DNA of 12,963 nucleotides, taken from NCBI GenBank assembly GCA_015067385.1, contig SVMP01000050.1, forward strand, positions 1 through 12,963. The letters are read 5' to 3'. The position numbers and the translations under genes are program-made. A model generated the notes under the pieces. It saw only the letters and a list, made by a program, of their open reading frames with translations. It made no database searches and was not told where the DNA came from. Positions 1 through 7,700 of this stretch are shown here, one piece after another; position 1 is the first letter of the stretch, and every line of letters starts with the position of its first letter. Source of the stretch: Oscillospiraceae bacterium. Its GTDB lineage: Bacteria > Bacillota > Clostridia > Oscillospirales > UBA644.

Positions 1-198
1 GAAAAAATCGACAGAATGAAAAACGAAGAAAATACGATGGTCTACAGAATTGTAACGGTAGGCATAGGAAAAGGTATAATAAAGACACCTGAGAGCGTTG
101 CAAAACGTCTTATTGAGATGAACGAAAATAATAAAGATGCTCAGGTCATTTTGCAGAACGCATCGGGAGAATTGATTTATTCTAAAATTACCGATTAA
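1..198 (+). CDS. C-terminal part of an unrecognised protein (5' end outside window)
   Basis: The frame is open from the first base of the window and ends at TAA 196-198, giving 65 visible residues. An ATG at 16 could start a 60-residue protein, but no Shine-Dalgarno sequence precedes it in the 15 visible bases, so I read this as the tail of a longer gene entering from the left. The visible part is polar and mixed alpha/beta in character: a possible strand (VYRIVTVGIG), a helix (SVAKRLIEMNE) and another strand (AQVILQNASGELIYSK). There is no signal peptide, membrane segment or metal motif. A strong intrinsic terminator follows directly, so transcription from the left ends here. I do not recognise the family and propose no function. 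That it is a real coding end is supported by the terminator 5 bases after the stop codon. Confidence 0.55.
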   Translation, partial: EKIDRMKNEENTMVYRIVTVGIGKGIIKTPESVAKRLIEMNENNKDAQVILQNASGELIYSKITD

Positions 199-203
199 CT
201 TTT

Positions 204-229
204 AAGGAGCTCTTTATGGGCTCCTTTTT
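204..229 (+). terminator. Intrinsic terminator after the left-edge gene
   Basis: AAGGAGC (204-210) pairs perfectly with GCTCCTT (220-226) around a 9-nt loop, and the 3' arm runs into a T tract ending at 229. The hairpin starts 5 bases after the stop codon at 198. This is a standard rho-independent terminator that separates the left-edge gene from the promoter at 278. Confidence 0.88.
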
Positions 230-277
230 CATTGTATTCAAAGTATGTATTAATAATTAGCTATTTTATAATTATAC

Positions 278-306
278 TTGACATTTTATTCAAAAAAAGA
301 TATAAT
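278..306 (+). promoter_or_regulatory. Perfect-consensus sigma-A promoter for the TRIC-family gene
   Basis: TTGACA at 278-283 and TATAAT at 301-306 are separated by exactly 17 bases, an exact match to the housekeeping sigma-70/sigma-A consensus. The spacer is A/T rich. The expected transcription start near 313 leaves a leader of about 26 nt before the ATG at 339, with GGAG at 327-330 as ribosome binding site. No operator-like inverted repeat is visible around it. The match suggests strong, largely constitutive transcription; strength is inferred, not measured. Confidence 0.85.
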
Positions 307-338
307 AATACTATAAAATACTCTTTGGAGAGCCTTGA

Positions 339-1040
339 ATGCATAACTCTATTTTTACATTAATTGAGATACTTGGCACAATATCTTTTTCAATTTCGGG
401 CGTTATTACCGGTATGAAAAGGAATCTTGATATTTTCGGTACTGTTTTTTTAGGAATAATCACCGCCGTCGGAGGCGGAGTTATACGAGATATTATTCTA
501 AATCAGGATATTCCTGCTGTATTCCATGATCCGACACATGCAACGCTCGCAACTGTTGTTGCTTTGATTTTTCTCATACCCCCTATCCGAAAAAATATTA
601 CTCGAAAAAAAAGAATATACGAACTTACGTTACTTATAATGGACTCTTTAGGGCTTGGTATATTTACTGTTGTTGGAGTCAGAGCTTCATTGATTGCAGT
701 TCCTGACGGCGGGATCCTTTTACATACATTTCTGGGTGTTATTACAGGCGTAGGCGGCGGTGTATTGCGTGATGTTTTATCTAAAAACTTACCTTATATT
801 TTTACAAAACATATCTATGCTTTGGCATCCATTGCCGGAGCTTTGGTATGCACGCTTCTTTGGAACATTATCGGAACGATTCCCGCAATGCTTTGCGGTG
901 CGGGTGTTATCTTTATTTTGAGATGCCTTGCCGCGTATTTCCAATGGAATCTCCCGAGAATTTCAGATAATGAACCCGATAAGCTTACTGAGGAACAGAA
1001 AAAATCCGTTTATGAACCCTCAATAACAACAAGAAAATAA
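339..1040 (+). CDS. TRIC / UPF0126 family membrane channel protein (YadS/YicG-like)
   Basis: This 233-residue polytopic membrane protein is made of two tandem UPF0126 (PF03458) repeats. Each repeat carries the hallmark GGGxxRD motif: residues 45-51 (GGGVIRD) and 139-145 (GGGVLRD). Hydrophobic segments lie near 5-25, 32-48, 66-82, 95-118, 126-142, 157-178 and 182-200, consistent with the seven-helix fold of prokaryotic trimeric intracellular cation (TRIC) channels. The family has been described as K+/monovalent cation channels, and some members have been linked to glycine transport, so the substrate cannot be fixed from sequence. The C-terminal tail after residue 205 is charged and probably cytoplasmic. 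The start at 339 is supported by GGAG 8 bases upstream and the consensus promoter at 278-306. No terminator follows; the permease gene starts 60 bases downstream, so the two are probably co-transcribed. Confidence 0.88.
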   Translation: MHNSIFTLIEILGTISFSISGVITGMKRNLDIFGTVFLGIITAVGGGVIRDIILNQDIPAVFHDPTHATLATVVALIFLIPPIRKNITRKKRIYELTLLIMDSLGLGIFTVVGVRASLIAVPDGGILLHTFLGVITGVGGGVLRDVLSKNLPYIFTKHIYALASIAGALVCTLLWNIIGTIPAMLCGAGVIFILRCLAAYFQWNLPRISDNEPDKLTEEQKKSVYEPSITTRK

Positions 1041-1100
1041 TTTTCGCAAAAACTGTTTATCGTATATGTTTTTAAATTTTAAATTACGGAGGTTAAAATT

Positions 1101-3584
1101 ATGATTAATTTGTTTTTTCTAAATTTATGGTCGAATATTAAAAGAGCGCCGCTTGTATCATTAATAATGTTCTTTCAATTGCTATTGACTTCGTATATGC
1201 TTTTTGTAGCATTATTTACTCAGGGGGAGTCAGAACTAAACAATCAGTCTGTTCAAAATTCTTACGGAAAATACAAAATATATTATCTGATGTCAAAAAA
1301 GAATGATATGGAAGAAGAAATGAGAAGTCGTGGCGTTACATTTACTTCTATATCTGAAACTGATTATTCTGATTATGAAACTTTTTATGAAAAAGTAAAG
1401 AATTCAGAATCCATAAAAACAGCCCTTCAATACGAAATTGGTATTCGAAGAACAGAACCGTTACCGTACTTAGGTTTTTCTGAGGATAAAACAGGACCAT
1501 ACAGTTATTATTATCAAACGTCTATTGATGGTAATTACAGACTTAATGCATATGCGATAGACTCGGATTTTTTGAATGATTTCGGTTTGATCCTTGATAG
1601 CGGAAGATTATTTACGGAAGATGAGTTTAATACTTTTGATCCTACAAATGTTCCGGTTATCCTTGGTTACAGTTATAAGAAATTTTTTTCTCTTGGTGAT
1701 ACTTTTGAAGGCAATTATTTAGACCTTCCAATCCAATCACCAAACGGCAAAAAAGTAGAGAATATGACATTTAAGGTCATTGGATTTATTGCTGAAGGAC
1801 AGACTTTTTTTTCTGTCGGAGGAACAGGACCATACACGTATGATACATATGCTGTTATTCCATATTTATATAAACCCCTTGATTATTGGTTTGACATTTA
1901 TGAAGAATATCCGGGGTATTTTTATAACGAGAAAAGCATTGTTAAATATTATCTTCACGGACTTGGCTCTACTTTTTTAGCAACGCGGCATTTCTTTGCC
2001 GAAGAAGAGAATGAGAGAGAAATGTTTGATGCTTTATGCGCTGTTTTAGTTGAAACCGGACTCGGTGAGTTTTATGAACCGATCACTCCGGATGCAACTG
2101 CGGTACAGTTTGCTGACAAATCTCAGGAAACTGCGGAATTACTTGTTTCTCTTTTATATATAATGTTGTTTTTATCTCTTCTGAGTATTATTTTTGCTTC
2201 AATAAACAATGCTTCTAAAAACATCAAAGCGTATGCGATTCATTCCTTGATGGGTGCATCTTGGGGACAAATAATTTTCTTCTCTGTATTAGAGACATTC
2301 ACATACGGTATTTGGGGCTTTGGTGCAGGTTTTTTATGGTTCAACCTGAATATAACCATTACCGGATTGTCCGGTCATCCTGCATATAGCTTCTGTCTGA
2401 AGATGGGATCTGTAATAATTGGTATATTTATTTTATTTGCTTGTGCGTTTAGTGGGGTATTTGTTCTTCTTAAACTTAAAAGTTACAGTATTTCTTCCCT
2501 TATACGTGGAAGAGAGGTCAAAAAAGGGCGTTCTCTTCCCGTATACAAAGTTATTTTGTTCATAATGCTAATTCTTGTAAGCATTTGTTTGACATTCTCT
2601 AACAGTTATTCATGGCAAATCGATCATATTGATAGATATCAACGTCATTTTTTTACTAAAAATGCTCACGTTTTGTATGTCAGTCCCCTCCCTCAAGAAA
2701 ATGCTCCTCAAATAGATCTTGATTATAAAAACATCCCTGCTACCGATTATTCTTTTGATCTTTTGATAAGTACATATTATGATCCGGTCATGGGTCCTGC
2801 GATTAGAGGAACGTATTATTCCGGAGATGTTGATGTTCCGAATATTATTTCCGGACGATATTTCACTCAAGATGAAGTTGAAACTGTTTGCAATAATGTC
2901 GTAGTCGGAAAAAATGTCTTAAAAGATTTCGTCGTTGAAAAAAACGGAGAGTTGATTTTTACTCATAATGAAAAAGACTACAATGTCATAGGCATAATGG
3001 GTCGAGAAGACCATGAAACAACAATTGATGAATGGGTATTCTTTACATTGCCTACAATAAACAGTATTTACGGTAACAGCGGAGTATATATCGTTGATGC
3101 AGATACGGAGAGAGCTGTTCTTAATACGCTTACGCTCATTCAGGAACAAGCTGATGGCACAGCATCTTTTTCAACATTGAAATATTCTTCGAAGATGGAT
3201 ATAGGTGTGTCAAAAAATCTTTTAGATATGTTTATGATACTGGTATATCTTACAGCTACGGTATTTTGCGTATATTATTTAGATAAAATTCAGCACATTA
3301 TCAATGTCAAAAAATTCCTTGGTTATTCAAAAATCATGATTTTTGCAGACACAGCAGGCTCGTTTATATTTATCTCAACAATAGCGTTTGCTGTTGGCAA
3401 TGCGGCAATGTGGGTACTTTCAAAGACATTACTCAAAGATTTTATCCTCTTTTCCGCATTCAGAATAAATTTGCCCGTATTAACATTTTCATTCGGCATG
3501 ATCTTACTTATCGCATTCCTGTTCTCTATTCTCGCAATCAATAAAGCGTTCAGAGGCTCTGCAAGAGATTTGAAGAGAAATTAA
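1101..3584 (+). CDS. Large FtsX/MacB-type ABC transporter permease-like protein, no adjacent ATPase
   Basis: This 827-residue membrane protein has an internal duplication typical of 8-TM FtsX-like permeases. The first helix (about 15-39) is followed by a large extracytoplasmic domain (about 41-345), then helices near 346-368, 390-415, 434-457 and 482-501, a second extracytoplasmic domain (about 502-705), and helices near 709-727, 746-776 and 794-814. Both outer domains show MacB_PCD-like signatures: SGRLFTEDEF...VIGF around 167-229 and SGRYFTQDEV...VIGI around 584-632. Cytoplasmic loops carry FtsX-like helices (KAYAIHSLMGAS near 376-387; INVKKFLGYS near 734-743). Such proteins normally pair with an ATPase for export of peptides or lipoproteins, antibiotic sensing, or mechanotransmission. 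Neither flanking gene has a Walker motif. The C-terminal part also recalls DUF1430 bacteriocin-associated membrane proteins. Start: ATG with GGAGG at 1088-1092, 8 bases upstream. Substrate unknown. Confidence 0.8.
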   Translation: MINLFFLNLWSNIKRAPLVSLIMFFQLLLTSYMLFVALFTQGESELNNQSVQNSYGKYKIYYLMSKKNDMEEEMRSRGVTFTSISETDYSDYETFYEKVKNSESIKTALQYEIGIRRTEPLPYLGFSEDKTGPYSYYYQTSIDGNYRLNAYAIDSDFLNDFGLILDSGRLFTEDEFNTFDPTNVPVILGYSYKKFFSLGDTFEGNYLDLPIQSPNGKKVENMTFKVIGFIAEGQTFFSVGGTGPYTYDTYAVIPYLYKPLDYWFDIYEEYPGYFYNEKSIVKYYLHGLGSTFLATRHFFAEEENEREMFDALCAVLVETGLGEFYEPITPDATAVQFADKSQETAELLVSLLYIMLFLSLLSIIFASINNASKNIKAYAIHSLMGASWGQIIFFSVLETFTYGIWGFGAGFLWFNLNITITGLSGHPAYSFCLKMGSVIIGIFILFACAFSGVFVLLKLKSYSISSLIRGREVKKGRSLPVYKVILFIMLILVSICLTFSNSYSWQIDHIDRYQRHFFTKNAHVLYVSPLPQENAPQIDLDYKNIPATDYSFDLLISTYYDPVMGPAIRGTYYSGDVDVPNIISGRYFTQDEVETVCNNVVVGKNVLKDFVVEKNGELIFTHNEKDYNVIGIMGREDHETTIDEWVFFTLPTINSIYGNSGVYIVDADTERAVLNTLTLIQEQADGTASFSTLKYSSKMDIGVSKNLLDMFMILVYLTATVFCVYYLDKIQHIINVKKFLGYSKIMIFADTAGSFIFISTIAFAVGNAAMWVLSKTLLKDFILFSAFRINLPVLTFSFGMILLIAFLFSILAINKAFRGSARDLKRN

Positions 3585-3590
3585 TAAATT

Positions 3591-3630
3591 ATAAACGGCC
3601 CGAAAGATTTATCGGGTCGTTTATTTATAA
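3591..3630 (+). terminator. Strong hairpin terminator after the permease gene
   Basis: A 13-bp stem forms between 3591-3603 (ATAAACGGCCCGA) and 3612-3624 (TCGGGTCGTTTAT) with one G.U pair and an 8-nt loop. The 3' side continues as an A/T-rich tail. The hairpin begins 7 bases after the stop codon. The U tract is interrupted by A, so it is less canonical than the terminator at 204-229, but the stem is long and GC-rich at its core. It closes the TRIC-permease unit. Confidence 0.8.
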
Positions 3631-3655
3631 ATATAATTAAATTTTCAATTTGATA

Positions 3656-3684
3656 TTGATTTTATATTAAAATTATGGTAAAAT
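3656..3684 (+). promoter_or_regulatory. Extended -10 promoter for the DUF1624 gene
   Basis: TAAAAT (3679-3684) is preceded by TG at the extended -10 position (3676-3678, TGG). TTGATT at 3656-3661 sits 17 bases upstream as the -35 element. The predicted start near 3691 leaves about 20 nt of leader before the ATG at 3711, with AGGA at 3701-3704 as ribosome binding site. The preceding terminator makes a separate promoter necessary here. Confidence 0.65.
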
Positions 3685-3710
3685 GAAAAAAAGAAGATAA
3701 AGGATTATAT

Positions 3711-4406
3711 ATGGAAAAAAAAGACAGGATATGGGAAATTGATTTTTTACGAGGGATAGCATTTATATGCATGGTATATGACCATGTAATGTATGATTTA
3801 AATTCGATATTCGGCGTAAGAGTACACACAATAGATTTAATAGGAGATTTTTCCGCTGTTTTATTCATGATCCTATGCGGAATATCAACAACCCTATCAC
3901 GTAACAGCTTAAAAAGAGGTATGCTTGTTTTTGGTGCAGCGATACTTCTCACCGTTGTTACCGGAGCTGTTGATGCATTGTTTAATACGAGACTGATAAT
4001 CGTATTCGGGATATTGCACTTGCTTGGGATCGCAATGATATTGTCTTATTTTATAAAAAAATTGCCGAACGTATTTATTGCAATAATATCCGTTATAATC
4101 TACATACTTTCAATACCGTTTAAGCAAATAAATGATATGGGAAACTATCTTTTTGCTTTCGGAATACACGATATAACATTTTATTCCAGTGACTACTATC
4201 CATTAATTCCTTTTCTTGCATTTGTTTTTGTCGGAATAATTATCGGGAAATTACTGTATAAAGACAAAACGAGTCTTTTCCCTTTCAGTATCGGAAAAAA
4301 CCCGTTGTCTTTTATAGGCAAACATTCGCTGATTCTATATCTCATCCATCAGCCGATCGTTTTAGCCATAACATTTTTAATTTTAAAAATAATGAGTGTT
4401 ATTTAA
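3711..4406 (+). CDS. DUF1624 / heparan-alpha-glucosaminide N-acetyltransferase-like membrane protein
   Basis: This 231-residue integral membrane protein opens with the signature of the HGSNAT_cat/DUF1624 family (PF07786): R6..EIDFLRGIAFICMVYDHVMYDL (residues 6-30), with the conserved Arg14 and His25. Later family-like segments are FGILHLLG (99-106, His103), a YPLIPFLAFVFVGIIIG block (163-179) and a C-terminal SLILYLIHQP helix (206-215), also seen in related acyltransferase-3/OpgC proteins. About seven transmembrane helices are predictable by eye. Characterised relatives move acetyl groups from acetyl-CoA across a membrane onto a sugar amine; the bacterial acceptor, perhaps a cell-envelope glycan, is unknown. 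The start at 3711 has AGGA 6 bases upstream and its own promoter. The stop codon overlaps the stop of the convergent minus-strand gene within one TTAA. Family assignment is solid; substrate is not inferable. Confidence 0.87.
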   Translation: MEKKDRIWEIDFLRGIAFICMVYDHVMYDLNSIFGVRVHTIDLIGDFSAVLFMILCGISTTLSRNSLKRGMLVFGAAILLTVVTGAVDALFNTRLIIVFGILHLLGIAMILSYFIKKLPNVFIAIISVIIYILSIPFKQINDMGNYLFAFGIHDITFYSSDYYPLIPFLAFVFVGIIIGKLLYKDKTSLFPFSIGKNPLSFIGKHSLILYLIHQPIVLAITFLILKIMSVI

Positions 4407-4729
4407 TGCTTATCGCCGCAACAAGGTTTAAAAAAGGAACTTGTATCAATTGAATAGACACCGTCTGATTCGGTAAAGCCGAGCTTGGTAAGAAAACCGC
4501 CAAGCTCGGTTATTTTTGTTGTAACAATATTCTTACCTGCAAAATCGAGACGGCTTAAAGCTGCACGAAGAACATCTTCTCTGAACATTTCATCTTCACC
4601 GGGGATAAGTTCAAGCGACAAAATTTCCGATGATTCAAAAGAGTAAATACATTCAGCGAGGACATTTTTACCGTCGGAAAGAACGAAACATTCATTTTCG
4701 CCACGTTTTTCCTGTAAAATAGTAATCAT
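4403..4729 (-). CDS. Small GNAT-like hypothetical protein coupled to dnaE
   Basis: This 108-residue soluble protein is not firmly recognised. Its layout resembles the core of a GNAT acetyltransferase: strands (CFVLSDG, 14-20; VLAECIYSF, 23-31), a strand plus helix (ILSLELIPGEDEMFREDVLRAALSRLDFAG, from 36), a strand (NIVTTKI, 67-73) and a final GGFLTKLGF segment (77-85) like the GNAT 'fyeklGF' motif. However, the acetyl-CoA loop (Q/RxxGxG/A) is not evident: the expected place reads PGEDEMFRED. It may be a degenerate or non-catalytic member. The C-terminus ends in FKPCCGDKH with a vicinal Cys pair (103-104) that could bind metal or form a disulfide. Translation is coupled to dnaE: its ATG overlaps the dnaE stop as TAATG, with GGAGG at 4737-4741. 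The last gene of the visible operon, it shares its stop region with the convergent DUF1624 gene. Gene reality is well supported; function is inference. Confidence 0.75.
   Translation of the reverse strand: MITILQEKRGENECFVLSDGKNVLAECIYSFESSEILSLELIPGEDEMFREDVLRAALSRLDFAGKNIVTTKITELGGFLTKLGFTESDGVYSIDTSSFFKPCCGDKH
4477..4520 (+). terminator. Plus-strand intrinsic terminator embedded in the opposing GNAT-like gene
   Basis: CCGAGCTTGG (4479-4488) pairs perfectly with CCAAGCTCGG (4500-4509) around an 11-nt loop. The stem extends by one G.U and one A-U pair to 4477 and 4511, and TATTTTTGTT follows at 4511-4520. The T tract lies only on the plus-strand side, so it should terminate the DUF1624 transcript about 70-110 bases after its stop codon. 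On the minus strand the same bases encode residues TELGGFLTKLGF of the GNAT-like protein, the two stem arms encoding ELGG and TKLG. Confidence 0.82.
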
Positions 4730-7700
4730 TATTTAACCTCCAAGCAGTCTGCACCAAGAAGAGTGCGAAGTTCTGTTAAAAGATGCGGTGTAATCTCAAC
4801 ATCACAAAGAGAGAATCTGGCTTGTTTTTTCTTATCGACAAATCTAAACTGAACTTGAGAAGGACCTTTATTTGCCATAAGAATTTCAGCGCATCTATTA
4901 AGGTGGACTCCGTCTCTGTCACGGAAATTAATATATAATGTCTTTTCTTTCAGATCTTCTTTTTTCTCTTGAATTACGGGAGTCTGAGAAACTGATGCTT
5001 TTTCATCAACATCATAAAGATCACTCATTACAAGAGAAGCCGTAAGCTGAGCACCGCCTTCTTCGTCTTCCCCCTGCCCTCTCGACATATCTTCTTTTAT
5101 ACTTATTCTTCCATCGATCATAACAATTTTGTCCTCAATGAGCTTTGAAGAATATTTTTCATAAGCTTTTGCGAAAACAAGAATTTCAATGGACGAAGAA
5201 AGATCTTGAAGAACACAAATCGCCATCTGTGTTTCGTTTTTGGTCATTTTTTTAGTAACCTTTGTCAAGATACCGAAAAGGCGTACCTTATCGTTATTTT
5301 GATATTCCGATTCATCGGAAAATATATCAGATATTTTTATCGCACCGGAACGCTCGAAATCATCGATATAATCTTTCATAGGATGATCTGAAAGATAGAG
5401 ACCGGTAACTTCTTTTTCAAGCATCAGTTTTTCTTTTTTGGAATACTCCGAGACATTGGGGTATGTATAAGATTCATCATCAGAAGTCTCAACTTCACCG
5501 AAAAGACTCATCTGGCCCTCATCACGTTCTTTAAGAAAAGCAGAAATTATTTTTCTGATTTCAGGGAAACCTGCTTCGAGCTGTTTTCTCGGTTGACCGA
5601 AGCAATCAAAAGCACCGCATCGAATAAGGCTTTCTACCGTTTTAGAGTCAACGGAATAACCGTCAAACATACGTTTACAAAAATCATAGAAACTTTTAAA
5701 CGGACCGTTCTTCTCACGTTCAGCCATAACATCTAAAATAGCGCCTTGACCTACGTTTTTTACACCGGAAAGACCGAATCTGATCTTATCTTGAGATACG
5801 GTAAATATATCTTCAGATTCATTGATATCAGGCGGAAGAACCTCTATATTCTGTTTTGAGCATTCATTAATATAGTCAACCATTTTATTGGTTTTACCGA
5901 GAACGCTCGTTAACAGAGCAGCCATGTACTCACGCATATAATGAGTTTTAAGGAAAGCGGTATAGTATGTTACATAAGAATACGCAGCAGCATGAGATTT
6001 GTTAAACGCATATTCAGCAAATTTGATCATTTCATCAAATATTTCATTTGCAACTTCTGCCGGAATACCGTTAGAAACGCAGCCCGGGATCTCGACTGTT
6101 CCGTCATCACGTTTTTTACCGTTTATAAAATATTCACGTTCACGGGTCATAACATCCATCTGCTTTTTACCCATTGCTTTACGAACAATATCTGCTCTGC
6201 CAAAAGAATAACCTGCAAGTTCACGTACTATCTGCATAACCTGTTCCTGATAAACCATTACGCCGTATGTGACTTTAAGTACATTTTCAAGCATCGGATG
6301 TTTATATTGAATACTTTCGGGGTGTGTTTTATTGTTGATATATGTTGGAATATTATCCATAGGGCCGGGACGGTAAAGAGAAATAATAGCTGTTATATCT
6401 TCAATACTTCTCGGCTTAAGCGAAATAAGTGTCTGTTTCATACCGCCAGATTCGAGCTGAAAAATACCGTCTGTCTCCCCTCTTGAAAGAAGATCATATA
6501 CTTTCGGGTCGGCAATATCCACTTTTTCAATATCAAAATCGGGAACTTTCTTTCTGACGAGTTTACATGCGTCTTCAATTACAGTAAGATTTCGAAGTCC
6601 AAGGAAGTCCATCTTAACAAGTCCGACCTCTTCAACGATCTTCATATCAAACTGTGCAACTGTTACACCATCGTTTACCGCAATCGGAACATATTTATAT
6701 ATAGGATTTTCGCCTATAACGATACCGCAGGCATGGACAGAAGGATTACGGGGAGAATTTTCAATTGTTTCCGACGTGTCCATGAGTTCTCGAATTTTAG
6801 GATCTGTTTCATATAGAGATTTAAGATCCGGGACTTTTTCGACAGCCTCGCGAATCGTCATTTTATCCGGAATCATTTTAGTTATACGGTTTGCTTCTGC
6901 TGGTGCAAAACCGAGAACTCGAGCAACGTCCTTAACAGCCGCTTTTGCTTTAAGAGTTATAAAAGTAACTATGTTAGAAACGTTTTCGATTCCGTATTTT
7001 CTTTGTACATACTCAAAAACCTCATGACGTCGAACAGGGCACATATCTACGTCAAAGTCAGGCATTGAAATTCGTTCAGGATTAAGAAAACGTTCAAAAA
7101 TCAAATTATAACCGATAGGTTCAATGTTTGTTATTCTTGTACAGTATGCAACAATGCTTCCCGCGCCAGAACCTCTTCCCGGTCCGATAGGAATACCATG
7201 CGTTTTAGCATAGTTAATAAAGTCCCAAACAATTAAGAAATAATCAACAAAGCCCATACGATTGATAATATCAAGTTCGTATTCTACTCGGTCGATCAGC
7301 TCTTGTGTGCGTTGCTCTGGAGTATATCTCTGTTCAAATCCCGTAAATGTAATTTTTCGGAGATAATCATAGTGCGAAAGTCCTTCCGTCCATTTAAAAA
7401 CGGGAAGGAAATAAACACGGTTTTTCGAGTCATCGATTTCAGGGAAAATAACATTACATTGCTCTGCGATTTTAACAGTATTATCAATAGCTTCGGGTAC
7501 AAACTCAAACAGCGAACGCATCTCATCTTCTGATTTAAGGTAAAACTCTTCAGTCGTAAAACCCATACCGGTATCTTCTTCTATGGTTTTACCTATCTGA
7601 ACGCATACAAGTACCTTTTGAGCGAAAGCATCTTTTTTCTTCAAATAATGAGCGTCGTTTGTTGCAACAAGAGGAATCCCGGTTTCTTTGGAAAGGCGGA

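Noticed and set aside
1041..1100. Possible terminator or promoter between the TRIC and permease genes
   Set aside because: I found no GC-rich hairpin with a T tract and no -35/-10 pair with correct spacing in this 60-base gap; only the permease RBS is clear.
5941..6486. Plus-strand ORF of 181 codons opposite dnaE
   Set aside because: It is antisense to conserved polymerase finger sequence, with a Cys/Phe/Ile-rich composition typical of shadow frames and no RBS.
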